A stretch of 17,059 nt of DNA. It comes from CAYZQE01 sp964480635 (GTDB taxonomy: Bacteria; Pseudomonadota; Gammaproteobacteria; GCA-001735895). Location of the stretch: positions 1 to 17,059 of the forward strand of contig CAYZQE010000055.1 of NCBI GenBank assembly GCA_964480635.1, written 5' to 3'. Made by a program: the position numbers and the translations under genes. Below are positions 6,051 to 13,707 of the stretch, in pieces. Position 1 is the first letter of the stretch. Each line of letters starts with the position of its first letter. Below the pieces are notes generated by a model that was given only the letters and a program-made list of their open reading frames with translations, was not told the DNA's origin and did no database searches.

Positions 6051-6721
6051 AACGTATCGTCCAAGTCATTATGGATAATGCGCCCATCGTGAAGTGTGAC
6101 CACTGGTTTTTGCAGTTCATTGATTAACTGTAAATCATGGCTAGCAATGAGCACAGAGACGCCCACTTGTTGGAAATCGACAAAAATCTGCATAATTTCA
6201 CGTGACAGCGCGGGATCTAAATTACCTGTTGGTTCGTCAGCAAGTAATAATAATGGTTTGTGTACAACGGCTCGTGCAATACCCACACGTTGCTGTTCAC
6301 CACCCGATAAAGTGATAGGCATGGCTTTGCTTTTGTTGAGTAAGCCGACTTTATCTAAAGCGGCCAATACGCGTGATTTAATTTCTTGTGGGCGGTAACC
6401 ATGGATGTGGAGTGGTAAAGCAACATTTTCGAAAACTGACCGATCATAGAGTAATTGGTGGTCTTGAAAAATGATGCCTATTTGACGCCTGAGATAGGGA
6501 ATGCGATTTCTTGATAAGGTGTTTAAGTTAACTTTATTAAGCAGTGCCTGGCCTCTGGTTGGTTTTTCAATAAGCGCTATAATTTTCAATAAAGTACTTT
6601 TTCCTGCTCCAGAATGTCCGGTTAGGAATGCAATTTGTCCGGCATCGAGGTGAAAGTTAACGGCACTAAGAGCATCTTGGCCTCCAGCATAACGTTTTGT
6701 GACATTATGAAAATGAATCAT
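6047..6721 (-). CDS. ftsE: Cell division ATP-binding protein FtsE
   Basis: The cytoplasmic ATPase of the FtsEX complex. In 224 residues all ABC motifs are visible: Walker A GHSGAGKST (35-43, K41), Q-loop Q86, signature LSGGEQQRV (138-146), Walker B LLLLADEPTGNLD (D162, E163) and switch H195 in ASHD. The length and the EPTGNLD form fit FtsE/LolD-type ATPases, and the position between ftsY and ftsX settles the choice of FtsE. The ATG begins just 3 bases after the ftsY stop, and the stop overlaps the ftsX start by four bases, so ftsY-ftsE-ftsX form one translationally coupled operon. Confidence 0.97.
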   Translation of the reverse strand: MIHFHNVTKRYAGGQDALSAVNFHLDAGQIAFLTGHSGAGKSTLLKIIALIEKPTRGQALLNKVNLNTLSRNRIPYLRRQIGIIFQDHQLLYDRSVFENVALPLHIHGYRPQEIKSRVLAALDKVGLLNKSKAMPITLSGGEQQRVGIARAVVHKPLLLLADEPTGNLDPALSREIMQIFVDFQQVGVSVLIASHDLQLINELQKPVVTLHDGRIIHNDLDDTL

Positions 6722-6724
6722 GGT

Positions 6725-7681
6725 TTATGTTGATTCACTGTCTAATAAAGCAGAAACAAATTCATCTGCATCGAAAGGGCGTAAATCATCAGCCGTTTCG
6801 CCGACACCAATAAAACGAATGGGGAGGTTCATTTTTTCAGCAAGTGAAAAAACAATACCGCCTTTAGCCGTACCATCTAGTTTTGTTAAAGTAATACCAT
6901 TTATTCCAATGGCCTTATGAAATTCAGTGGCTTGAGATAAAGCATTTTGTCCGGTGCCAGCATCTAGCACTAACATGGTTTCGTGCGGTGCATTTTTGTC
7001 GATTTTAGCCATGACACGTTTGATTTTAGCAAGCTCATCCATAAGGTTGCTTTGAGTGTGCAATCTGCCCGCTGTATCGGCAATAAGGACATCTATATTT
7101 TTAGATTTAGCAGATTGCAACGCATCAAAAATAACAGAAGCCGAGTCAGCACCTGATCCTTGACTAATGACGGGCACATCTAGGCGTTCACCCCAAGTTT
7201 GCAACTGTTCAACGGCTGCCGCTCGAAAGGTGTCCCCAGCCGCTAGCATAACGCTCAGGCCTTGTTGTTTAAATTTCTGCGCCAATTTACCAATGGTTGT
7301 TGTTTTGCCAGCACCATTAATTCCAATCATTAAAATAACAAAGGTATCTCCATGTTGAGGTATGATAAGCGGTTTAGCACAAGGCGTTAAAATGTCTGAC
7401 AACGTCTGTTTAAAGAGTTGTTCGGCTGTTTGATTTTGAAGCAGTTTAGATTGAGATAACTGTTGTGTGATTTTTGCTGTTGCATCAATACCTACATCAG
7501 ACGTTAAAAGAATATCTTCAAGTGCTTCAATGCTTGAGTCATCTAAATTTTTACTTAAAAAAACTTGACTTAAGCCCGATGAAAACTGAGAGCGAGTTTT
7601 ACTGAGCTTATCTTTTAAGCTTCCAAACAGTCCTTTTGAAGGTTGTTTTTCTATTTTATTTTTTTTTGTGAAACCGAACAT
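6725..7681 (-). CDS. ftsY: Signal recognition particle receptor FtsY
   Basis: The SRP-receptor GTPase that delivers ribosome-nascent chain complexes to the Sec translocon. The 318-residue protein carries the NG core: a four-helix N domain (about 25-105) and a GTPase domain with GINGAGKTT (120-128), DTFRAAAVEQL (150-160), DTAGR (202-206), TKLDG (266-270) and the closing IGVGETADDLRPF. The long acidic A domain of Escherichia coli FtsY is absent. Only a short basic, amphipathic-looking leader (GLFGSLKDKLSKT, 17-29) remains, which probably serves as the membrane-targeting helix. It is the first gene of the ftsYEX operon and is divergent from the M16 peptidase genes. I see no strong Shine-Dalgarno before the ATG. 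Confidence 0.97.
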   Translation of the reverse strand: MFGFTKKNKIEKQPSKGLFGSLKDKLSKTRSQFSSGLSQVFLSKNLDDSSIEALEDILLTSDVGIDATAKITQQLSQSKLLQNQTAEQLFKQTLSDILTPCAKPLIIPQHGDTFVILMIGINGAGKTTTIGKLAQKFKQQGLSVMLAAGDTFRAAAVEQLQTWGERLDVPVISQGSGADSASVIFDALQSAKSKNIDVLIADTAGRLHTQSNLMDELAKIKRVMAKIDKNAPHETMLVLDAGTGQNALSQATEFHKAIGINGITLTKLDGTAKGGIVFSLAEKMNLPIRFIGVGETADDLRPFDADEFVSALLDSEST

Positions 7682-7748
7682 TAAAGTGTGAGTCTGACCT
7701 AATTATATTTATAATTGTTTATTATAGCGCCAACTTTTTGGAGAACCA
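7682..7748. promoter_or_regulatory. Divergent promoter region between ftsY and the M16 peptidase operon
   Basis: A 67-bp spacer with several -10-like hexamers: TATAAT at 7710-7715 on the plus strand, and its counterpart at 7707-7702 on the minus strand. No clear -35 at ideal spacing is visible for either. GGAG at 7740-7743 is the ribosome-binding site of the plus-strand peptidase gene. Both operons must be initiated here or further inside neighbouring genes. Confidence 0.4.
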
Positions 7749-9083
7749 ATGAAACATAGCATATTATTAATGAGTTTAATCACTACACTGGGATTTAATC
7801 CTGCTGTTCAAGCAAAAACTGTCGAGTTTTTATTAGATAATGGACTCAAGTTAATCGTTAGAGAAGACCATAGAGCGCCTGTCGTTGTATCTCAAGTGTG
7901 GTACAAAATAGGCGCTAGTTATGAACATGGAGGCATCAGCGGGGTATCGCATGTGTTAGAGCATATGATGTTTAAAGGTACAAAAAACTTAAGGTCAGGT
8001 GAGTTTTCTGAAATTATTGCTGAAAATGGCGGTAAGGAAAATGCTTTTACGTCAAAAGACTATACGGCTTATTTTCAGCGTATTTCAAGTGATCGCTTAG
8101 AGTTATGTCTGCGCTTAGAAGCTGACCGCATGAGAAATTTAGTTTTTGTAGAGGAAGAATTTAAAAAAGAAGTCGAAGTTGTTAAAGAGGAGAGGCGTTT
8201 ACGAGTTGATAATAACCCCAAGTCAAAGCTGTTTGAACAATTTAATGCAGCTGCTTTTGTGAATAGTCCAGTGAGAATTCCAACCATTGGCTGGATGACT
8301 GATTTAGAATCATTGACCATGCAAGATGCAAAAGACTGGTATCAGCGTTGGTATGCGCCTAACAATGCCACATTAGTGATTGTGGGCGATGTGGATGCTA
8401 ATGAAGTCTATGAATTGACGAAAAAACATTTTGGCATGCATAAATCAATGGAGATTAAAGCACCAAAGCTAAGAAAAGAAATCCCTCAAATAGGCACTCG
8501 CCAAATCACCTTATTGGATAAGGTTTCTACCCCTTATTTGTTAATGGGCTATAAAGTCCCAGCGTTAAATACCATTGACGACCCTAAAATACCCTATGTG
8601 CTTGATGTTATCGCTGGTGTATTAGACGGTGGTAACAGTGCGCGTTTTGCTAAAAACTTACTGAGAGAGCAGGAAGTCGCTGTCAGCGTAGGTACAGGAT
8701 ATGATTTGTATGAACGTTTAGAAGGTTTGTTTTTATTCGCAGGAACACCCACACCTCAAACAAGTATCGAGACACTAAAAGCAGCCATCATTGACCAGTT
8801 AGAGCTGCTTAAAAAGGAAAAAGTGAGCCAGCATGAATTAGATAAAGTGATCGCTCAAGTGGTTGCAGGTAAAATTTATGATCGAGACTCCATGTTTAAT
8901 ATGGGTATGCAGATAGGCACATTAGAGTCTGTAGGACTAGATTGGAGACGCTTAGATGAATACGAAGAAAAAATTAAAGCGGTGACGGCAGATGATATTT
9001 TAGCGGTCGCTAAACGTTATTTTGTAGAAGACCAACTAACTATTGGGCAGTTATTGCCAAAAACTAAACAGGAGGTTAAGTAA
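7749..9083 (+). CDS. M16 family zinc metallopeptidase, catalytic subunit (pitrilysin/PqqL-like)
   Basis: A predicted exported insulinase-family peptidase of 444 residues. The N-terminus is a signal peptide (MKHSILLMSLI..., cleavage likely after QA at 21-22). The inverted zinc motif HxxEH is intact as H68-V-L-E71-H72, and the distal glutamate ligand is most likely E148 in VVKEERR. The C-terminal M16 half follows (about 195-380), with the GGNSARFAKNLLREQE block typical of the family. GGAG precedes the ATG. The stop codon overlaps the start of a second M16 gene by one base, and together they form the catalytic and non-catalytic halves of a heterodimeric protease of the mitochondrial-processing-peptidase type. 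The natural substrate is unknown; the periplasm is the expected location. Confidence 0.93.
   Translation: MKHSILLMSLITTLGFNPAVQAKTVEFLLDNGLKLIVREDHRAPVVVSQVWYKIGASYEHGGISGVSHVLEHMMFKGTKNLRSGEFSEIIAENGGKENAFTSKDYTAYFQRISSDRLELCLRLEADRMRNLVFVEEEFKKEVEVVKEERRLRVDNNPKSKLFEQFNAAAFVNSPVRIPTIGWMTDLESLTMQDAKDWYQRWYAPNNATLVIVGDVDANEVYELTKKHFGMHKSMEIKAPKLRKEIPQIGTRQITLLDKVSTPYLLMGYKVPALNTIDDPKIPYVLDVIAGVLDGGNSARFAKNLLREQEVAVSVGTGYDLYERLEGLFLFAGTPTPQTSIETLKAAIIDQLELLKKEKVSQHELDKVIAQVVAGKIYDRDSMFNMGMQIGTLESVGLDWRRLDEYEEKIKAVTADDILAVAKRYFVEDQLTIGQLLPKTKQEVK
9070..9075 (+). promoter_or_regulatory. Strong ribosome-binding site for the second M16 gene
   Basis: AGGAGG lies seven bases before the ATG at 9083, inside the end of the upstream gene. 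It fixes the start of the second M16 gene and, with the TAATG overlap, supports coupled translation of the two subunits. Confidence 0.85.
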
Positions 9084-10387
9084 TGTTAAAAAATTTATTG
9101 ATAGTAGCGCCTTTATTGTTAGTGATATCTAATGCAATGGCATTAGATATACAGCAGTGGACAACGAAAAATGGTGCAAATGTTTTATTTGTGGCCGCTA
9201 ATGATCTGCCAATGATTGATATTCGCATGACGTTTAAAGCGGGGAGTTCACGAGACCATGCCTTACCCGGAATATCTCGATTAACCAATGCTTTATTAGT
9301 AGAAGGAACGGGTGATTTGTCTGCTGAAGATGTCGCTGAAAAAATGGAATCTGTTGGTGCGCAGCTTGGCCATGATTCATTAAAGGATATGGCTTGGAGT
9401 AGCTTACGTCTGTTATCTAAAATACCATCACGAGATGACATTATTGATTTGTATGCTCGTGTAACGACCCTGCCTTCTTTTCCTTTGGATGCGATTGAAA
9501 GGGATAGAACCTCTATGCTGACAAGCCTTAAAAGTCGTAAAAACAAAATTTCTAATGTCACTTCAGATGAATTTTATAGTGCTTTATATCAAGAGCATGA
9601 CTATCAAATAAGTTCTCACGGTACAAAACAAGGTTTAACGTCAATTCAACAAAGTGATTTGAAGTCTTTTCATCAAAAATATTATGTGGCAAAAAACGTA
9701 TCAATTGCAATTGTAGGTGATTTAGATCTACAGCAAGCTAAATTGATGTCTGAAAATTTATCTCAATATTTAAAGCCTGGGGAACCTGCTCAAGCTTTAA
9801 AAGAACCTAAAGCAACTCAGGCAAAAACATCGTTCATTGAATTTGATTCGACGCAAACTCATATTGTCAGAGGCTTACCTGTACTATCTCGTCAAGATGA
9901 TGATTATTTTGCGTTATATGTTGGTAATCACATTTTAGGTGGAAGTGGTTTTGGCTCTCGATTAATGAAAGTGATTCGTGAAGAAAAAGGGCTTAGTTAT
10001 AGTGTGTATAGTTATTTTTCACCGATGGAGTCAAATGGCCCATTTGAAATGGCGATGCAAACCGCTAATCATCAAGTTGCCGAGGCTCGTTTGCTGTTAA
10101 GTCAGTTATTAAATGACTTTATAAATGAAGGTCCAACTAACGATGAGTTAATAAAAGCGAAAAAAAATATTACAGGTGGATTTCCACTTAAGATTGATAG
10201 TAACAAAAAGATAGCCAGTTATTTAGCGTTAATAGGGTTTTATAATTTACCATTAGACTATTTAGACAGCTTTAATGAAAAAGTAGAGCGGGTTAGCATT
10301 CAACAGATTAAAGATGCATTTAAGCGCCGCGTTAAATTAGATCAAATGATTGAAATTGTAGTGGGGCCGAAAGCAACAAATGGCTAA
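9083..10387 (+). CDS. M16 family peptidase-like protein, non-catalytic subunit
   Basis: A 434-residue exported M16 homologue with a signal peptide ending near AMA (18-20). Aligning its GISRLTNALLVEGT with the GVSHVLEHMMFKGT of the upstream protein shows that both zinc histidines and the catalytic glutamate are replaced (R66, N69, A70), so it cannot hydrolyse peptides on its own. The C-terminal half retains the GGSGFGSRLMKVIREEKGLSYSVYSYF segment, whose conserved arginine and tyrosine help hold substrate in M16 heterodimers. It is expected to pair with the product of the preceding gene. It starts on a TAATG overlap after a strong AGGAGG and ends with an 8-base overlap into rsmD. Confidence 0.92.
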   Translation: MLKNLLIVAPLLLVISNAMALDIQQWTTKNGANVLFVAANDLPMIDIRMTFKAGSSRDHALPGISRLTNALLVEGTGDLSAEDVAEKMESVGAQLGHDSLKDMAWSSLRLLSKIPSRDDIIDLYARVTTLPSFPLDAIERDRTSMLTSLKSRKNKISNVTSDEFYSALYQEHDYQISSHGTKQGLTSIQQSDLKSFHQKYYVAKNVSIAIVGDLDLQQAKLMSENLSQYLKPGEPAQALKEPKATQAKTSFIEFDSTQTHIVRGLPVLSRQDDDYFALYVGNHILGGSGFGSRLMKVIREEKGLSYSVYSYFSPMESNGPFEMAMQTANHQVAEARLLLSQLLNDFINEGPTNDELIKAKKNITGGFPLKIDSNKKIASYLALIGFYNLPLDYLDSFNEKVERVSIQQIKDAFKRRVKLDQMIEIVVGPKATNG

Positions 10388-10967
10388 GCAAAATAAAGCC
10401 AAAAAAACGCATCAATTACGAATTATTGCAGGTCACTGGAAAGGGCAAAAAGTGACCGTTATAGACCAAGAAGGCTTGCGCCCAACTACTGATAGAGTAA
10501 GAGAAACGCTGTTTAATTGGTTGGCATTACCCATTGTTAATGCACAATGTTTAGATGCATTCGCAGGATCTGGGGTTCTAAGTTTTGAGTCGCTATCTCG
10601 TGACGCAAAATCTGTTATCTGCGTTGAAAAGTCTCGCCAAGCAAGTCTGGCTATTCAGAAAAATATAGACCATTTAAACGCTAAGGGTATTCAGCTTATC
10701 GAAATGGATGCACTTGATTATCTTCAAGAAGCAGATTTAAAGTTTGATGTTGTTTATTTAGACCCACCATTTTCAGCTCCAAGTTTATTGCTGTTTGCTT
10801 TAGAGCTTATCGCACAAAGACAATTACTGAAAAAAAATGGGGTGGTCTATATTGAAATGGCTAAAAAGGACCTACCTATGTTGGATTCCCTTAAGCTAGA
10901 GATAACTTGGCTTAAGAAAAAAATGGCGGGTCAAGTATGCTATGCTCTTTTGAATATCCATCGTTAA
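10380..10967 (+). CDS. rsmD: 16S rRNA (guanine(966)-N2)-methyltransferase
   Basis: A SAM-dependent enzyme that methylates G966 of 16S rRNA in the 30S subunit. The 195-residue protein shows the RsmD N-terminal block RIIAGHWKGQKV (14-25), LRPTTDRVRETLFNWL (33-48), the SAM-binding loop DAFAGSG (59-65), and the catalytic LDPPF (127-131, the D/NPPF motif of amino-methyltransferases). The N-terminal dozen residues are lysine-rich, as is common in the family. The start overlaps the upstream M16 gene by eight bases. coaD follows after nine bases, matching the rsmD-coaD pairing found in many bacteria. Confidence 0.95.
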   Translation: MAKQNKAKKTHQLRIIAGHWKGQKVTVIDQEGLRPTTDRVRETLFNWLALPIVNAQCLDAFAGSGVLSFESLSRDAKSVICVEKSRQASLAIQKNIDHLNAKGIQLIEMDALDYLQEADLKFDVVYLDPPFSAPSLLLFALELIAQRQLLKKNGVVYIEMAKKDLPMLDSLKLEITWLKKKMAGQVCYALLNIHR

Positions 10968-10976
10968 GCCCTATTT

Positions 10977-11465
10977 ATGCCTGTTACTGCCATCTATCCC
11001 GGAACATTTGACCCTGTTACTAATGGGCATATTGACTTGTGTCATCGAGCATTAAAAATGTTTGATACTGTTGTTGTCGGAGTCGCTAATAACCCAGGTA
11101 AATCACCTTTTTTTAATGTAGATGAAAGGGTGGCAATGATTAGGGAAGTTTTAAAAAATGATGAACGGATTACGGTCTTACCCTTTAAAAGCTTATTAAT
11201 AGATTTTGCTCACGAAGTGGATGCTAGTATTATCGTTAGGGGCTTAAGAGCCATTTCAGATTTTGAATTTGAAGTGCAGCTCGCAGGCATGAACAGAACG
11301 TTAGCACCAGAGATTGAAACTGTTTTTTTAACAGCAGCAGAAAGATATGCTTTTGTCTCTTCAAGTTTAGTAAGAGAAATAGCCAGGTTAGAGGGCGACG
11401 TGTCTGACTTTTTACATCCAACCGTGTTAACAAAATTACACGATAAACTAAAGAATAGAGAATAA
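10977..11465 (+). CDS. coaD: Phosphopantetheine adenylyltransferase
   Basis: Catalyses the penultimate step of coenzyme A synthesis, joining ATP and 4'-phosphopantetheine to give dephospho-CoA. The 162-residue length is standard. Visible motifs of this nucleotidyltransferase fold are YPGTFDPVTNGH (7-18, with the T/HxGH ATP-binding histidine H18), NPGKSPFF (39-46), RGLRA (88-92) and SSSLVRE (128-134, the second nucleotide-binding motif). It lies nine bases after rsmD, without an obvious Shine-Dalgarno, and is followed three bases later by a ferredoxin gene. It is probably expressed from the same transcript as both. Confidence 0.96.
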   Translation: MPVTAIYPGTFDPVTNGHIDLCHRALKMFDTVVVGVANNPGKSPFFNVDERVAMIREVLKNDERITVLPFKSLLIDFAHEVDASIIVRGLRAISDFEFEVQLAGMNRTLAPEIETVFLTAAERYAFVSSSLVREIARLEGDVSDFLHPTVLTKLHDKLKNRE

Positions 11466-11468
11466 GTA

Positions 11469-11717
11469 ATGGCGTTATTAATTACAGATGAATGCATCAA
11501 CTGTGACGTGTGTGAACCTGAGTGTCCGAATGAAGCGATTACACCAGGCGATGAAATCTATATTATTGATCCTGATAAATGTACTGAGTGTGTCGGACAT
11601 TTTGAAACGTCACAATGTGTTGAAGTGTGTCCCGTTGATTGTATTCCATTAGACCCCGACTATAAAGAAACTCAAGATGAACTTATGCTTAAATATAAGC
11701 ATTTAACCGCCCAATAA
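11469..11717 (+). CDS. YfhL-type 2[4Fe-4S] ferredoxin
   Basis: An 82-residue electron carrier of the Allochromatium vinosum / YfhL type. The first cluster motif is C9-x2-C12-x2-C15-x3-C19-P. The second is C38-x2-C41-x8-C50-x3-C54-P, with the extended loop between its second and third cysteines and an additional cysteine (C58) typical of this subgroup. A C-terminal extension (about 60-82) follows, another subgroup hallmark. Its redox partners are not identifiable here. It lies three bases after the coaD stop. Downstream I see no convincing rho-independent terminator. Confidence 0.94.
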   Translation: MALLITDECINCDVCEPECPNEAITPGDEIYIIDPDKCTECVGHFETSQCVEVCPVDCIPLDPDYKETQDELMLKYKHLTAQ

Positions 11718-11794
11718 AAAAAGATTATTGATTAAATGTGTTAAGCCATTGGCTGATGTTTTGAGTTAAAACCACCCCTTCAATCATTATTTGT

Positions 11795-11926
11795 TTAGAA
11801 AACCGGTTCACCATCGACAATCTCAAGCAGCACTTCTTGCGCGAGCCTTAGTTCTCGTGCTTCGTTAGAAGCATGGACGTTGAACGACAAAATGAATGCC
11901 ATCAAAAGAGTTAAAACTATTTGCAT
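11795..11926 (-). CDS. Small predicted exported protein, 43 residues, possibly a gene remnant
   Basis: A short ORF with an ATG preceded by AAGG at suitable spacing and a TATAAT (11939-11934) just upstream. Residues 1-19 form a convincing signal peptide (MQIVLTLLMAFILSFNVHA, with an A-x-A-like VHA end). The mature part is a charged, helix-prone SNEARELRLAQEVLLEIVDG followed by EPVF and a stop. It lies 40 bases after pgi on the same strand. I do not recognise it with confidence. An overlapping frame continues from there to 11725 (ending NISQWLNTFNQ) with protein-like composition. The whole could therefore be a longer exported protein broken by a frameshift or internal deletion, or the 43-residue peptide could be complete. 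Confidence 0.4.
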   Translation of the reverse strand: MQIVLTLLMAFILSFNVHASNEARELRLAQEVLLEIVDGEPVF

Positions 11927-11965
11927 ACACCTTATTATAGACGAGTAAATAAAAGCTGTTTGTCT

Positions 11966-13600
11966 TTAAACTTCATTTTTTGATACTTTTAAATAGTGTT
12001 TCATTAAGCCCGATGTTGACGCATCGTGTTTATGGTCTTGAATGCCGCTTAATAATTCAATGCTCAATTTTTCGGCTAATTCTTTACCAAGCTCAACACC
12101 CCACTGGTCGAAGGAATTGATATTCCAAATAACCCCTTGTACGAATATAGAGTGTTCATAAAAAGCCAGTAATGAACCTAAATTAAAAGGTGTTAATTGT
12201 TCAATTAAAATGGTCGTTGAGGGAATGCTGCCTTTAAAGCTTCTATTGTTATTAATGATGTTTTGAAATTGATCATCGGTATTCTGACTGCTTAAATCGC
12301 GCCCATTCATCAGTGCTTCGGATTGAGCGAGAAGGTTTGAAAACAACAGAGCTTGGTGTTCTCTAATTTGATAATGGTTTTTGATGGATGCAATAAAATC
12401 GATAGGGACAATATCAGTGCCTTGATGCAAAAACTGAAAGAATGCATGCTGACCATTGGAACCAGAACCACCCCAAATAATAGGGCAGGTTTTGTAAGGA
12501 ACTGGCTCGCCGTTACGCATAATGTTTTTACCATTACTTTCCATTTCTAATTGTTGTAGATAAGAAGGCAGTTGATAAAGTAAGCTGTCATAAGGCAATA
12601 CAGCTTTGCTGCTATAGCCACAAAAATTTCGATGCCAAATACCGGTTAATGCATGGATGACAGGCATGTTTTTAGAAAAATCAGTATTAAAAAAGTGTTC
12701 ATCCATATCATGAGCACCGGCGAGTAATGCTTCAAAATTATCCATTCCTATAGCAAGAGCTGTCGATAAACCAATGCAAGACCAAATAGAATAGCGTCCG
12801 CCAACCCAATCCCAAAATTCGAACATGTTTTTGGGGTCTATGCCAAATTCAACGGCTTTTTCAGTATTAGTTGAAAGTGCGATGAAGTGTTTTTTTATGT
12901 GTTGTGTTTTTTTTGCAGTATTTAAAAACCATTCTCGAGCGCTATGCGCTTCGTAGACGGTTTCTAATGTGCAAAATGATTTAGACGCGATGATAAATAA
13001 GGTTGTTTCCGGGTTAAGGCCGGATAAACTTAAGGCTAACTGTGCGGCATCAAGATTAGAAACAAAAAGCACATTAACATGGTGTTGCCAATAAGGCTGA
13101 AGAGCTTGTGAGGTTAGAACAGGGCCTAAGTCAGAACCACCGATGCCGATGTTAACAACCGTGTCTATTTTTTTACCAGTATATCCGCGCCAAGCCCCAC
13201 TGTAGATTGAATCAATAAATTCTCTCATTTTATCTAATACACGATGCACATTAGGTATTACATCTTCATCACCATAGTGCATTGATGAGCTTTTAGGGCT
13301 GCGCAATGCGATATGCATGACCGCTCTGTCTTCGGTGGCATTGATCTTTTTACCGCTTTGCATCTTGTGCATCCAATCCTTTAAATTGGCTTCTTCGGTT
13401 AATTTAGTCAGTAATGTAAAAGTGTCAGCATCAAGTTTGTTTTTTGAATAGTCAAATAAAAAATCTTTGTGTTTTATGCTGAACTGCTTAAAGCGGTCAG
13501 GGTTATTGTTAAATAAATCGGCCGTTTTTATGGCATCAAGTTGTTTTTGTTTTTTAATCAGTTGTTGCCATACTGATGATGTTGAGATTGGTTCGCTCAT
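11966..13600 (-). CDS. pgi: Glucose-6-phosphate isomerase
   Basis: A cytoplasmic enzyme interconverting glucose 6-phosphate and fructose 6-phosphate in glycolysis and gluconeogenesis. The 544-residue length matches the family. Motifs are VVNIGIGGSDLGP (148-160), the phosphate-binding SKSFCTLET (206-214), signature one DWVGGRYSIWS (264-274, catalytic R269), base E354 in MESNGK, H385 in SNGQHAFFQ, and signature two FDQWGVELGK (497-506, K506). All catalytic residues are present. It lies 107 bases downstream of the c-di-GMP gene on the same strand. I see no terminator in the gap and no strong promoter. The ribosome-binding site is weak. Confidence 0.97.
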   Translation of the reverse strand: MSEPISTSSVWQQLIKKQKQLDAIKTADLFNNNPDRFKQFSIKHKDFLFDYSKNKLDADTFTLLTKLTEEANLKDWMHKMQSGKKINATEDRAVMHIALRSPKSSSMHYGDEDVIPNVHRVLDKMREFIDSIYSGAWRGYTGKKIDTVVNIGIGGSDLGPVLTSQALQPYWQHHVNVLFVSNLDAAQLALSLSGLNPETTLFIIASKSFCTLETVYEAHSAREWFLNTAKKTQHIKKHFIALSTNTEKAVEFGIDPKNMFEFWDWVGGRYSIWSCIGLSTALAIGMDNFEALLAGAHDMDEHFFNTDFSKNMPVIHALTGIWHRNFCGYSSKAVLPYDSLLYQLPSYLQQLEMESNGKNIMRNGEPVPYKTCPIIWGGSGSNGQHAFFQFLHQGTDIVPIDFIASIKNHYQIREHQALLFSNLLAQSEALMNGRDLSSQNTDDQFQNIINNNRSFKGSIPSTTILIEQLTPFNLGSLLAFYEHSIFVQGVIWNINSFDQWGVELGKELAEKLSIELLSGIQDHKHDASTSGLMKHYLKVSKNEV

Positions 13601-13707
13601 AGTTTTAATTGTTCTTATACGGTTTGATTGTGTTGATTATTGTGCCATAAAGTTTGGACTTTTCATTACTTCATTTTGTGCAAGGTATAAAAATGAACGG
13701 AGATAGA

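Noticed and set aside
6096..6398. A 100-residue plus-strand open frame inside ftsE
   Set aside because: It is antisense to the ABC signature and Walker B region of ftsE and has low-complexity, unrecognisable translation; an antisense shadow.
9076..9561. A 161-residue minus-strand open frame opposite the start of the second M16 gene
   Set aside because: It lies entirely antisense to a well-supported gene with signal peptide, strong ribosome-binding site and M16 motifs; its translation has no recognisable domain.
11741..11775. Short inverted repeats after the ferredoxin gene (AGCCA-T-TGGCT and GTTTT-GAGTT-AAAAC) as a terminator
   Set aside because: The stems are only five base pairs and no T-run follows, so they do not make a credible rho-independent terminator.
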